A stretch of 64,000 bases of DNA from Anaeroglomus sp964630775 (lineage in GTDB: Bacteria; Planctomycetota; Phycisphaerae; Sedimentisphaerales; Anaerohalosphaeraceae). This document shows, piece after piece, positions 49,019 to 56,688 of the stretch. Location of the stretch: positions 46,700-110,699 of the forward strand of contig CAZVYY010000010.1 of NCBI GenBank assembly GCA_964630775.1. Direction: 5' to 3'. The notes under the pieces were generated by a model. That model made no database searches, was not told the origin of the DNA, and was given only the letters and a program-made list of their open reading frames with translations. Position 1 is the stretch's first letter, and each line of letters begins with the position of its first letter. Both the position numbers and the translations under genes were made by a program.

Positions 49019-51493
49019 TTATTTGACAGCCATCGCATCCAGATTCGGTCCGGCGCCAATCGCCACCACCTTCACGGAGTTCTGACCTTTTCTCAGCGTC
49101 GCGGTCATATCCACGGTCTTCCAGTCGGTAAAGCCTTTGGTCGCGGCAAATTCAATCCGTCCCGCATCTGTGCCGTTGACGATCAGATTGCACGGCCGGT
49201 TGTTGGGCGTGGCATAGCGGAACGTCAGCGTAACCTGGCCGTCTTTGTCGCCCAGCACGTTGTCCCATTCGATGGAGCTTCCCGCATCGCCGAAATCAGC
49301 AAAACCCGTCCCCTGATAACCGGCCTGATTATCCGCTTTGGTGCAGTTGACCATTTTGGCGGATTCGGCCTCATAAATCGCCCCGTCCATCTTGGACGGA
49401 ACCGCCGCGGCCTTGGCATTTTCACGGTGTGGATAATAGACTTCGCCGCCGGCGCCGAGGTCTTTGATGCGCAGGTTGCGGAATTGATAAACCAGCCCCT
49501 CTTCGCCGTGATGCTGAATGCCGATATGACCGGCCAGATCCATCTCATCATGAATATCGGTGGTCAGCACATCGTTAACATAAATCTGAATATGCGAGCC
49601 GATGCACACGATACGATAGCGGTTCCACTCGCCCTGCTTGTAGCATTCCCCGGCACGGGCACGAAACGCGGCGATGGAGGCATTCTTTTCTTCTTCTGAC
49701 CCGGCCTTGTCGCGGTTGGGCGAAATAAACCACACCCGCCGTCCCTCATCATACAAGCCGCCAGACCATTTGCGGTCGGCGGTATCGACTTCGGCCTGAT
49801 ACCCCCAGACCGAATTTTTCTTCTTCTGGCAGCGGAACATGAAGCCGGAGTTGCCTTTGTTGACCGGCATCTTGATTTCGCCTTCGAAGACAAAATTGGC
49901 ATACTCTTTCTTGGTCACGAGGAACCACTTGTCTTTATCTGTGGTCAGGTGAACCTCGCCATCCACGTACTCAGCCTTGCCCCACTCGTAGGGATTTTCC
50001 CAATTGGCCAGCGTCTTGTCCGCAAACAGGTTTTCCCATTCGACTGCATCGGGCGACTTAATCTGTGACTTCTTGGACTTGACCGGCTGCTGCTTGTCGT
50101 AGGCTTCCCATCCGGCGCGAACCTCGGGACCTTTGAGCATCCTATTGGCCTCGGGATGATTCGTAATCGCCATCGCATCCGCATCGTACTGAAGCGTGCC
50201 GCCGAAACGCTGACCGATACAGCCCAGGCACAGCAGTTCCGCCAGCGGAGCGGCAATTTCAAACCGTGAGTTGGCCTGCTCCAGACCCTGACAGGCATTC
50301 AGGAAGTTCTGGAAATGATTCGGCAGCCGACCTTCGGGCTTAGGCAGCTTGCCGGCCTTGTCCAGTTCGTCCATCTTTGCAGCCGGGATGATTTTGTAAT
50401 CGGCACCGTGGCTGACGCCGCGAATGACATAATCCTCCGTATAAATCAGCGATCCAACCATGCCCAGCTTTTCCGTATAGCCTTCGGGCGCCTGCGGCAC
50501 ATTACCCTGCCCGTCATACCATTTCATTTCGACGGCAGGCATTCCCTCGCGGGCTTTGAACTTGAACGTAATCACCGAGCCTTGCGGGAAAATCAGGTCA
50601 CTGGGGCCTTTGAGTTCCGTCGTGATTTCGTACGGCTGACCCAGTTTCAGATAATGGTGTGCGGCGTCGAGAATATGCGCGCCCCAGTCGCCCATCGCTC
50701 CGCAGCCGAACTCAAACCAGCAGCGCCAGTTTCCGTTGACTAGCTTTTCGCTGTAGGGACGGAACGGCCGGCGACCCAGCCACTGATCCCAGTCATAGCC
50801 GATCGGCGGGATTTCTTCCGGATAGGCTTTATCGGTCCAGCCATGCCAGCGGCGGCTGTTAGCCATCCACGCGTCAATCCGTTTGACATTCTTGACCAGC
50901 CCCGCCTCGACCCACTGGCCGAACTGAATCGTGCCGGACCCGGAATGGCCCTGATTGCCCATCTGGGTAACAACCTTGCACGCCCGGGCGGTCTTTTCCA
51001 GCAGGCGGCATTCATAGACGTTCTGGGCCATCGGTTTTTCGACATAGACATGTTTGCCCAGCAGCATCGCATGCATCACGGGGGCAAAATGGGCATGGTC
51101 CGGCGTGCAGATGACCACCGCATCAATCTTCTCATGCATCTGCTCGAACATCTCCCGGTAATCCCGGAAACACGGGACATCGGGGTAATTTTTCATCTTG
51201 AAATCATGCGTGGTAAAGGCCACATCGGCAAAGGCGGTAAATTCGACCTGCTTATCCATAAATCGACGAAATTCATTGTGAACCTCGTTGCCGCGGTTGA
51301 AAACGCCGATTTGGGCCACGCGAATCTTCTGTCCAGGCGGAACAATACGGGGTTTGAACACCGGCTGGATATCCTCCGCCGCAAACAGACCGCCCTTGCT
51401 GAACATCAAAATCGGGGGCGTAAACAGGATGGTTTTAAGCAGGTTACGACGGGAGACCTGGGTTAATTCCGATATTTCACTACGCTTGTTCAT
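49019..51493 (-). CDS. Exported Gfo/Idh/MocA oxidoreductase fused to DUF1080 (3-keto-disaccharide hydrolase-like) and a CBM-like C-terminal domain
   Basis: An 824-residue protein with a Tat-like signal (SRRNLLKTILF). Residues 45-440 form the NAD(P)-binding oxidoreductase (KIRVAQIGVFNRGNEVHNEF, VVICTPDHAHFAPVMHAML, VYVEKPMAQNVYECR, with the catalytic-region DWGAHILDAAHHYL). Residues 475-680 form a DUF1080 laminin-like fold (WENLFADKTLANWENP, FMFRCQKKKNSVWGYQAEVD, GHIGIQHHGEEGLVYQFRN). The last 130 residues (AIYEAESAKMVNCTK, VTLTFRYATPNNRPCNLIVN) look like a CBM6/CBM35-type module. Both enzyme families take part in 3-keto-glycoside metabolism in planctomycetes and Bacteroidetes, so this may oxidise and split a glycoside with one chain. 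ATG 51493 has GGAGG upstream. Confidence 0.88.
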   Translation of the reverse strand: MNKRSEISELTQVSRRNLLKTILFTPPILMFSKGGLFAAEDIQPVFKPRIVPPGQKIRVAQIGVFNRGNEVHNEFRRFMDKQVEFTAFADVAFTTHDFKMKNYPDVPCFRDYREMFEQMHEKIDAVVICTPDHAHFAPVMHAMLLGKHVYVEKPMAQNVYECRLLEKTARACKVVTQMGNQGHSGSGTIQFGQWVEAGLVKNVKRIDAWMANSRRWHGWTDKAYPEEIPPIGYDWDQWLGRRPFRPYSEKLVNGNWRCWFEFGCGAMGDWGAHILDAAHHYLKLGQPYEITTELKGPSDLIFPQGSVITFKFKAREGMPAVEMKWYDGQGNVPQAPEGYTEKLGMVGSLIYTEDYVIRGVSHGADYKIIPAAKMDELDKAGKLPKPEGRLPNHFQNFLNACQGLEQANSRFEIAAPLAELLCLGCIGQRFGGTLQYDADAMAITNHPEANRMLKGPEVRAGWEAYDKQQPVKSKKSQIKSPDAVEWENLFADKTLANWENPYEWGKAEYVDGEVHLTTDKDKWFLVTKKEYANFVFEGEIKMPVNKGNSGFMFRCQKKKNSVWGYQAEVDTADRKWSGGLYDEGRRVWFISPNRDKAGSEEEKNASIAAFRARAGECYKQGEWNRYRIVCIGSHIQIYVNDVLTTDIHDEMDLAGHIGIQHHGEEGLVYQFRNLRIKDLGAGGEVYYPHRENAKAAAVPSKMDGAIYEAESAKMVNCTKADNQAGYQGTGFADFGDAGSSIEWDNVLGDKDGQVTLTFRYATPNNRPCNLIVNGTDAGRIEFAATKGFTDWKTVDMTATLRKGQNSVKVVAIGAGPNLDAMAVK

Positions 51494-51675
51494 GAAAAAC
51501 CTCCACACGCATGGATGATCCTGCCGCAGGCGACATGACTCAATCCGGTACCAATAATACGGTTTATTTTCTTACAGCAATAAAATAACTCACATCGTGA
51601 GAAAAATCCAGCAAGAATACCGTTTCCCCAAAAAAATTATCCCCAAAACCGCGGCTTAGCCTATACTATACTATA

Positions 51676-51786
51676 TCACTTGTCGTTTCGCTTCCCGCTG
51701 GACAGCGTACGAACCATGCAGTAAATAAACAGCCCCAGAATCACTCCCCAGCTTAGCAGCATGAAAATCCATCCGGCCGTCGTCAT
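51676..51786 (-). CDS. Tiny membrane subunit of the NSS symporter (MetS-like)
   Basis: A 36-residue frame (MTTAGWIFMLLSWGVILGLF, then IYCMVRTLSSGKRNDK) missed by usual length limits. One membrane helix and a basic tail match the MetS-type small subunits found just after NSS symporters. The ATG overlaps the symporter stop (ATGA), which implies translational coupling. Confidence 0.7.
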   Translation of the reverse strand: MTTAGWIFMLLSWGVILGLFIYCMVRTLSSGKRNDK

Positions 51787-53336
51787 GAGGTTTCCTCCGA
51801 GGGATGGCGTCGTTTCCAGACCACCCATATCATAATCAATAAAAATGCAAACAGGCCCATCAGGCCGATGCGGGTCATCAGCACAAACGGCCGGTTAGCC
51901 TGTTCCACCTCTTCCATCAGCAGTTTTGACTTCCATTCCTGCCAGATCCAGACGCCGATAATCGTCAGCAGCATCAGCGGTGTTACATACTTGATAATCC
52001 AGCGATAAAAACCGGGGATGCGAATATCCGACCCCTGATGCAGTTCCGTCCAGGCCCGGTCGATCCCGAAAACCCAGCCGAACAAAATCGCCTCAATCGT
52101 CCCAAACACCACCAGACTGACCGAGGTCCCCCAGAAATCCATCTCGCCCAGCACACCATTGCCCAGGAAGAAAATCACCGGCTGGCAAAAAATAAAAGTA
52201 ATCGTCGCAAAAATAATGATCGCCTCGCGGCGGCTCAGGTTGAATTCATCCTCCAGAAACGCAATCGCCGGCAAAGCCAGAGAAATCGAACTGGTCACCC
52301 CGGCAATAAACAGCAGGAAAAACCACATCGCGGCAAATACAGTTCCATAGGCCATCTTCTCAAAAATCAGCGGCATGGTGATAAAGCCCAGGTCAAACAA
52401 CCCCTGCCCGGCAATGGCTTGTGTGGCCTGCGGACCTAAAAACGCAAACGCTGCGGGAATCACAATACTGCCGCCCAGAATCACCTCGGCCAGCTCATTG
52501 GTCGTTGCTGCCGTCAGCCCCGACAGGGCAACATCATCCTGCTTAGTCAGGTAGCTGGCATAGGTCAAAATGACGCCAAAGCCGACACTCAGGGTAAAGA
52601 ATATCTGCCCTGCCGCCGCCAGCCAGACCTTGGCCTCTTTGAGTTTTTCCCACTGCGGATTCCACAGAAAGCCCATCCCCGCGATCGGATTCCACTCGGG
52701 CCGGGCCGAGTCCGGCGCCCCGAGCGTCAGCACCCGCACCACCAGAATCACCGCCAGACCAAACAAAACCACCAGCCCCCACTTGCAGACCCGCTCGATG
52801 CCTCCGCGGATGCCAAAACACAACACGACAATATTCGTGATAAACGTAATCAGAAAAAAGAGATATGCCGACCCAAGACCGGAAAAATAATCATTGTGAA
52901 CCAGCCCCTGATAGCCCTTGAGAAATTCAGCCATTTGCGTCGAGTCCGTACAGGCGGCATAACGTCCCGTCACGGAAAAAACGCCATACCCCAGCAGCCA
53001 CGATTCAATATAAGTATAATAGATGAAAATGACAGTAGGGCCGAAGATGCCAATGACGCCGAAGTATTTGATGAAGCGGTTCTTCCGCCACATCGTCTGA
53101 AACACGCCGGGGGCGGTACTGTGTTCAAAACCGCCGCCGAACCGCCCGATGGTCCACTCAATCCACATCAGCGGCAACCCCAGCAGCAGGAAAGACACAA
53201 AATAGGGAATCATGAACGCCCCGCCGCCGTTATCGGCGGCAATGCCCGGAAAACGAAGAAAATTACCCAGCCCCACGGCACTGCCCGCCACGGCCAGAAT
53301 TACCCCCAGTTTGCTTCCCCAATGTTCACGACTCAT
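51783..53336 (-). CDS. Sodium:neurotransmitter symporter (NSS/SNF) family transporter
   Basis: A 517-residue Na+-coupled amino-acid-type transporter with 12 hydrophobic segments in the LeuT fold. The first helix has WGSKLGVILAVAGSAVGLGNFLRFPGIAADNGGGAF, the unwound Na+/substrate site. Later segments include QIFFTLSVGFGVILTYASYL and FIAGVTSSISLALPAI. The substrate is probably an amino acid such as methionine or alanine, based on the MetS-like partner. It is the first gene of a two-gene operon on the - strand. Confidence 0.92.
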   Translation of the reverse strand: MSREHWGSKLGVILAVAGSAVGLGNFLRFPGIAADNGGGAFMIPYFVSFLLLGLPLMWIEWTIGRFGGGFEHSTAPGVFQTMWRKNRFIKYFGVIGIFGPTVIFIYYTYIESWLLGYGVFSVTGRYAACTDSTQMAEFLKGYQGLVHNDYFSGLGSAYLFFLITFITNIVVLCFGIRGGIERVCKWGLVVLFGLAVILVVRVLTLGAPDSARPEWNPIAGMGFLWNPQWEKLKEAKVWLAAAGQIFFTLSVGFGVILTYASYLTKQDDVALSGLTAATTNELAEVILGGSIVIPAAFAFLGPQATQAIAGQGLFDLGFITMPLIFEKMAYGTVFAAMWFFLLFIAGVTSSISLALPAIAFLEDEFNLSRREAIIIFATITFIFCQPVIFFLGNGVLGEMDFWGTSVSLVVFGTIEAILFGWVFGIDRAWTELHQGSDIRIPGFYRWIIKYVTPLMLLTIIGVWIWQEWKSKLLMEEVEQANRPFVLMTRIGLMGLFAFLLIMIWVVWKRRHPSEETS

Positions 53337-53370
53337 ACGATTGCATCATATCAATAGAGTTGATAGCACA

Positions 53371-53396
53371 AAAAAAGACCGCCAAACAGCGGTCTT
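53371..53396 (-). terminator. Rho-independent terminator
   Basis: AAGACCGC (53375-53382) with GCGGTCTT (53389-53396); on the - strand it is followed by a run of T. It ends the amidohydrolase transcript but lies just upstream of the NSS symporter gene. Confidence 0.78.
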
Positions 53397-53410
53397 ACGG
53401 TATATGATTT

Positions 53411-54187
53411 TTATTTCAGGCCCAGGGCGGCTAAGCTGTCGCGTTCGATGACGCTGCGCAGCTTTTCCCGCGGTACCTGCGGCAGATGCGTATCCGACAG
53501 CATCTTGTTAAAGCCCAGCAGGGCCTCGATGCAAGTCTGCGGCAAAGCATACGGATACCCGCTGCCGAACAGCAGCCGATCCATCACCCCGGCCTCGTAC
53601 GCCGACATCACCAGATTATACACCTCCCAGACCTTCTGCGGGATAATCGTCAAATCGGCAAACACATTCTCGTGCTTGCCCAGCAGGCACCAGGTCTGCT
53701 CGATAAAGGGAAATCCCATCCGCCCGACAATCATTTTCAGCGTCGGAAACGTCCGGGCTATCTCATCCAACTGGAATGGACGGGCATAATCCATCACCGC
53801 CTGCTGACTGAACGGCGGACAATTATGGAAAAAAATCGGCAGATTCAGCTCCGCCGCCGCTTCATAAAGATTCATCGCCCGGCTGTTGGCAGGGTGAAAC
53901 CGCTCCTCGGCACAATATAATACCAGACCGCGAAGGTCTTTATCCAGCACCTCTTTTTTCAGTTGCCGGGCCGTCACCGGGTCTTCGGTCGGGTTCACCG
54001 TGGCAAAACCAACGGCTTTGTTATTCTGCCGAACATAGTCGGACAGAGCCTCATTGGCACTGCGACGGTCGGCCTGACAGCCGGCAAGAACAATGCAGGC
54101 ATCCAGATCCTTGCAGGCACTGCGATGCTCCTGCGGCGAAATCCGCGTCCCATCAGAATATAAATGTGTATGACAATCGACTATCAT
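53411..54187 (-). CDS. Amidohydrolase-2 family metal-dependent hydrolase
   Basis: A 258-residue TIM-barrel hydrolase. It begins with the metal-binding IVDCHTHLYSDG and has LPIFFHNCPPFSQQ in the position of the middle metal His, LKMIVGRMGFPFIEQTW and the late LLFGSGYPYALPQT, where most relatives have GSDYP. ATG 54187 follows GGAAAGG. Several catalytic His/Asp positions look altered (GRMG for GHMG, GSGYP for GSDYP), so activity is uncertain. Substrate unknown. Confidence 0.78.
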   Translation of the reverse strand: MIVDCHTHLYSDGTRISPQEHRSACKDLDACIVLAGCQADRRSANEALSDYVRQNNKAVGFATVNPTEDPVTARQLKKEVLDKDLRGLVLYCAEERFHPANSRAMNLYEAAAELNLPIFFHNCPPFSQQAVMDYARPFQLDEIARTFPTLKMIVGRMGFPFIEQTWCLLGKHENVFADLTIIPQKVWEVYNLVMSAYEAGVMDRLLFGSGYPYALPQTCIEALLGFNKMLSDTHLPQVPREKLRSVIERDSLAALGLK

Positions 54188-54382
54188 GGGCAACCTTTCC
54201 GGGTTGTCGGTTGAAATTCAAGGCAGTTTAATTACTGTAACAATTTGAACAATATTATGGCGATTGCGTCCAAAGTCAAGACAAAACGGCATCGGATTTC
54301 AGGACATTGGGCGGCGTAAACCTTGACAAACTCCGCCAAAAGAACTACCATTACTCTCGCCATCCAAACGAAAGGAATAATA

Positions 54383-54775
54383 ATGGATTGCGTCAATTGC
54401 AAACAACCCATGATTACGGCCGAATTGGAGCATGTCGAAATCGACTTTTGCGGGGCATGCGGGGGTGTCTGGCTCGATGCCGGCGAATTAGAAACTTTGC
54501 TGTCCGATGAAACCCAGGCCCGCCAGGTGATGTCTTCTCTTACAGCGGCCCAAAATTGCACTGAAACCGTGAGAAAATGTCCGATTTGCCGAAAAAAAAT
54601 GGAAAAAGTCAACGTCGGCACTGTCCATAATAAGGTTCTGCTGGATCGCTGTCCGGCCCACGGCTTATGGTTCGACCGCGGGGAACTGGCCCGGGTGCTC
54701 GAAAGCGGACAAGTGGACCCGGACGGAAAAGTCGTACAGATGTTAAAAGAGATGTTTGGAGATATGAAATCTTAG
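54383..54775 (+). CDS. Zinc-ribbon protein, zf-TFIIB type
   Basis: A 130-residue protein with two zinc ribbons: MDCVNCKQPM with FCGACGGVWLDAGELETLL, and RKCPICRKKM with DRCPAHGLWFDRGELARVL. Each is the TFIIB-like CxxC-x(n)-C-G-x-WxDxGEL module. ATG 54383 has GAAAGGAA upstream. It is 58 nt before lemA and likely in its transcript. Confidence 0.85.
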   Translation: MDCVNCKQPMITAELEHVEIDFCGACGGVWLDAGELETLLSDETQARQVMSSLTAAQNCTETVRKCPICRKKMEKVNVGTVHNKVLLDRCPAHGLWFDRGELARVLESGQVDPDGKVVQMLKEMFGDMKS

Positions 54776-54833
54776 GTTTTAGCAAGCCTCATGCAAGGCC
54801 GGCAAAACCTTAAACTGCGAAAGGAGATTGAAA

Positions 54834-55409
54834 ATGGCTGGATTAGGTGCAATGATGATGATGTTCCTGCTGCTGGGCGGTCTGGTTCTGGTGGCGGCGG
54901 TGGTTGTCATCGGCATTTACAACGGGCTGGTCGGCGGACGCAACCAGGTGGACAATGCCTGGTCGCAGATTGATGTTCAGCTCAAACGGCGGCACGACCT
55001 GATTCCCAATCTCGTCGAAACCGCCAAGGGCTATATGCAGCACGAACGACAGACCTTTGAATCCATCACCCAGGCCCGCAGTCAGGCAATGGGAGCCAAA
55101 AACGTCGCCGAGGCATCCAAAGCCGAAGGCGCCCTGACCGACGCCCTGAGCAAATTCATGCTGGTCGTGGAAAATTATCCGGACCTGAAGGCCAATCAGA
55201 ACTTCCTGTCGCTGCAGGAAACCCTGACCAGCACGGAAAACAAGATCGCCTTCGCCCGCCAGGCCTACAACGACGCGGTGCTGACCTATAACAACAAGAC
55301 CCAGATGTTCCCGAGCAATATCGTCGCCGGGATGTTCAACTTTACCAAACGCGATTTCTTTGAAATCGAAAGCCCCGCCGAACGCGAAGTACCCAAAGTA
55401 AAATTCTGA
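54834..55409 (+). CDS. lemA: LemA family protein
   Basis: A 191-residue protein with one N-terminal membrane helix (MMMMFLLLGGLVLVAAVVVI) and a helical outer domain. Family signatures: IYNGLVGGRNQVDNAWSQID, VQLKRRHDLIPNLVETAKGY and ENYPDLKANQNFLSLQ. AAAGGAG before ATG 54834. LemA and HtpX are often paired, as here. Confidence 0.93.
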   Translation: MAGLGAMMMMFLLLGGLVLVAAVVVIGIYNGLVGGRNQVDNAWSQIDVQLKRRHDLIPNLVETAKGYMQHERQTFESITQARSQAMGAKNVAEASKAEGALTDALSKFMLVVENYPDLKANQNFLSLQETLTSTENKIAFARQAYNDAVLTYNNKTQMFPSNIVAGMFNFTKRDFFEIESPAEREVPKVKF

Positions 55410-55427
55410 TTTCTCTTCACTTCACGT

Positions 55428-55462
55428 TTCGAATTTAGAATTTAGGATTTCGGATTTTTCAA
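55428..55462 (+). repeat. Degenerate heptanucleotide repeat array
   Basis: Units TTCGAAT, TTAGAAT, TTAGGAT, TTCGGAT, TTTTCAA. It fills most of the gap between lemA and htpX and replaces a ribosome-binding site before ATG 55466. Confidence 0.6.
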
Positions 55463-55465
55463 TCG

Positions 55466-56674
55466 ATGTGGGAACAGATACGGATTAACAAACGCAACTC
55501 GATGATCCTGCTGACAGCCATGGCCGGCCTGCTGCTGGCTCTGGGCGGCTTGCTGGGCTATGCCTTCGTCGGCCCGCAGGGCGTCGGCGTCGGCATCCTG
55601 ATCGCAGGCGGAGTCTGGCTGCTGCTGACCCTCATCAGCTTTTCCTCGGGCGACCAGATACTGCTGGCCTCCAGCGGTGCCGTCGAAGTCACGCCCGAAG
55701 TCCATCCAATGCTGTTCAACATCGTCGAAGAAATGAAAATCGCCGCACAGCTTCCGGCCATGCCCAAGGTCTATATCATTCCCGACCCGTCGCCGAATGC
55801 CTTTGCGACCGGACGCAACCCCTCCAAATCAGCCGTCGCAGTCACCGAAGGCCTGCTGGCCAAACTCAACCGCGACGAACTCCAGGGCGTCATCGCCCAT
55901 GAAGTCAGCCATATCGTGCACCGGGATATCCTGTTTGTCACGCTGGCCGGCATCATGCTGGGCACCATCGTCCTGCTGGCCGACGTCTTTTTGCGGGGCA
56001 CGATGTATGGCTCCCATCGACGCTACTCCAGCCGCGACAATAATAACGCCCAGGGCCTGATGATCATCATCGCCCTGATTGCTGCAATTCTGGCGCCGCT
56101 GATGGCCCAGATTCTGTATTTTGCCCTGTCGCGCAAGCGGGAATTTCTGGCCGATGCCGGTGCCGTCCGCCTGACACGCTATCCGGAAGGGCTGGCCAGT
56201 GCCCTGGAAAAAATCGCCGGCAGCAAAATCCCCATGGAAACCGCCAACAAAGTCACCGCACCCATGTATATATCCAGTCCGTTTCGAGGCAGACAGGCCA
56301 GTTTGTTCAGCACACATCCTGCCCCCGAAGACCGCATTCGTGTCCTGCGGGCAATGATGCACGGCGCCAATTATCAGGATTATGACCAGGCCTATCGCTC
56401 GGTAACCGGCAAATCCGGCGTCATTCCCGCCTCAGCCCTGAAAGACTCCGAAGCCATCCCCACCCGGCAGGCCGACACGAGGTCCGAACCGAAGCCCCAG
56501 CCCGCCGCCAAGGCCCAACAGCGTATTCTCTTCGGCGACTTTATCCGCAAGCAGCAGGGCTTTGCCTTTATTGACTGCCCCTGCGGCGTCAAACTCAAGC
56601 TGCCGCCGAACCTGCCGACCAACCGAGTACAATGCCCGCGGTGCAAGACCGTTCACACCGTTACTCAATCTTAA
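55466..56674 (+). CDS. htpX: M48 family metalloprotease (HtpX-like) with C-terminal zinc ribbon
   Basis: A 402-residue membrane protease. Helices at about 14-34 and 38-58, the zinc site HEVSHIVHRD, further helices, and the third ligand in SRKREFLADAGAVRLTR. THPAPEDRIRVLRAM is typical of M48. After a Pro/Lys-rich linker the last 40 residues form a zinc ribbon (DCPCGVKLKLPPNLPTNRVQ, then CPRCKTV), not part of standard HtpX. It probably handles quality control of membrane proteins. No ribosome site is visible; a heptanucleotide array lies there instead. Confidence 0.9.
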   Translation: MWEQIRINKRNSMILLTAMAGLLLALGGLLGYAFVGPQGVGVGILIAGGVWLLLTLISFSSGDQILLASSGAVEVTPEVHPMLFNIVEEMKIAAQLPAMPKVYIIPDPSPNAFATGRNPSKSAVAVTEGLLAKLNRDELQGVIAHEVSHIVHRDILFVTLAGIMLGTIVLLADVFLRGTMYGSHRRYSSRDNNNAQGLMIIIALIAAILAPLMAQILYFALSRKREFLADAGAVRLTRYPEGLASALEKIAGSKIPMETANKVTAPMYISSPFRGRQASLFSTHPAPEDRIRVLRAMMHGANYQDYDQAYRSVTGKSGVIPASALKDSEAIPTRQADTRSEPKPQPAAKAQQRILFGDFIRKQQGFAFIDCPCGVKLKLPPNLPTNRVQCPRCKTVHTVTQS

Positions 56675-56688
56675 AAGCGAGAACTCCC

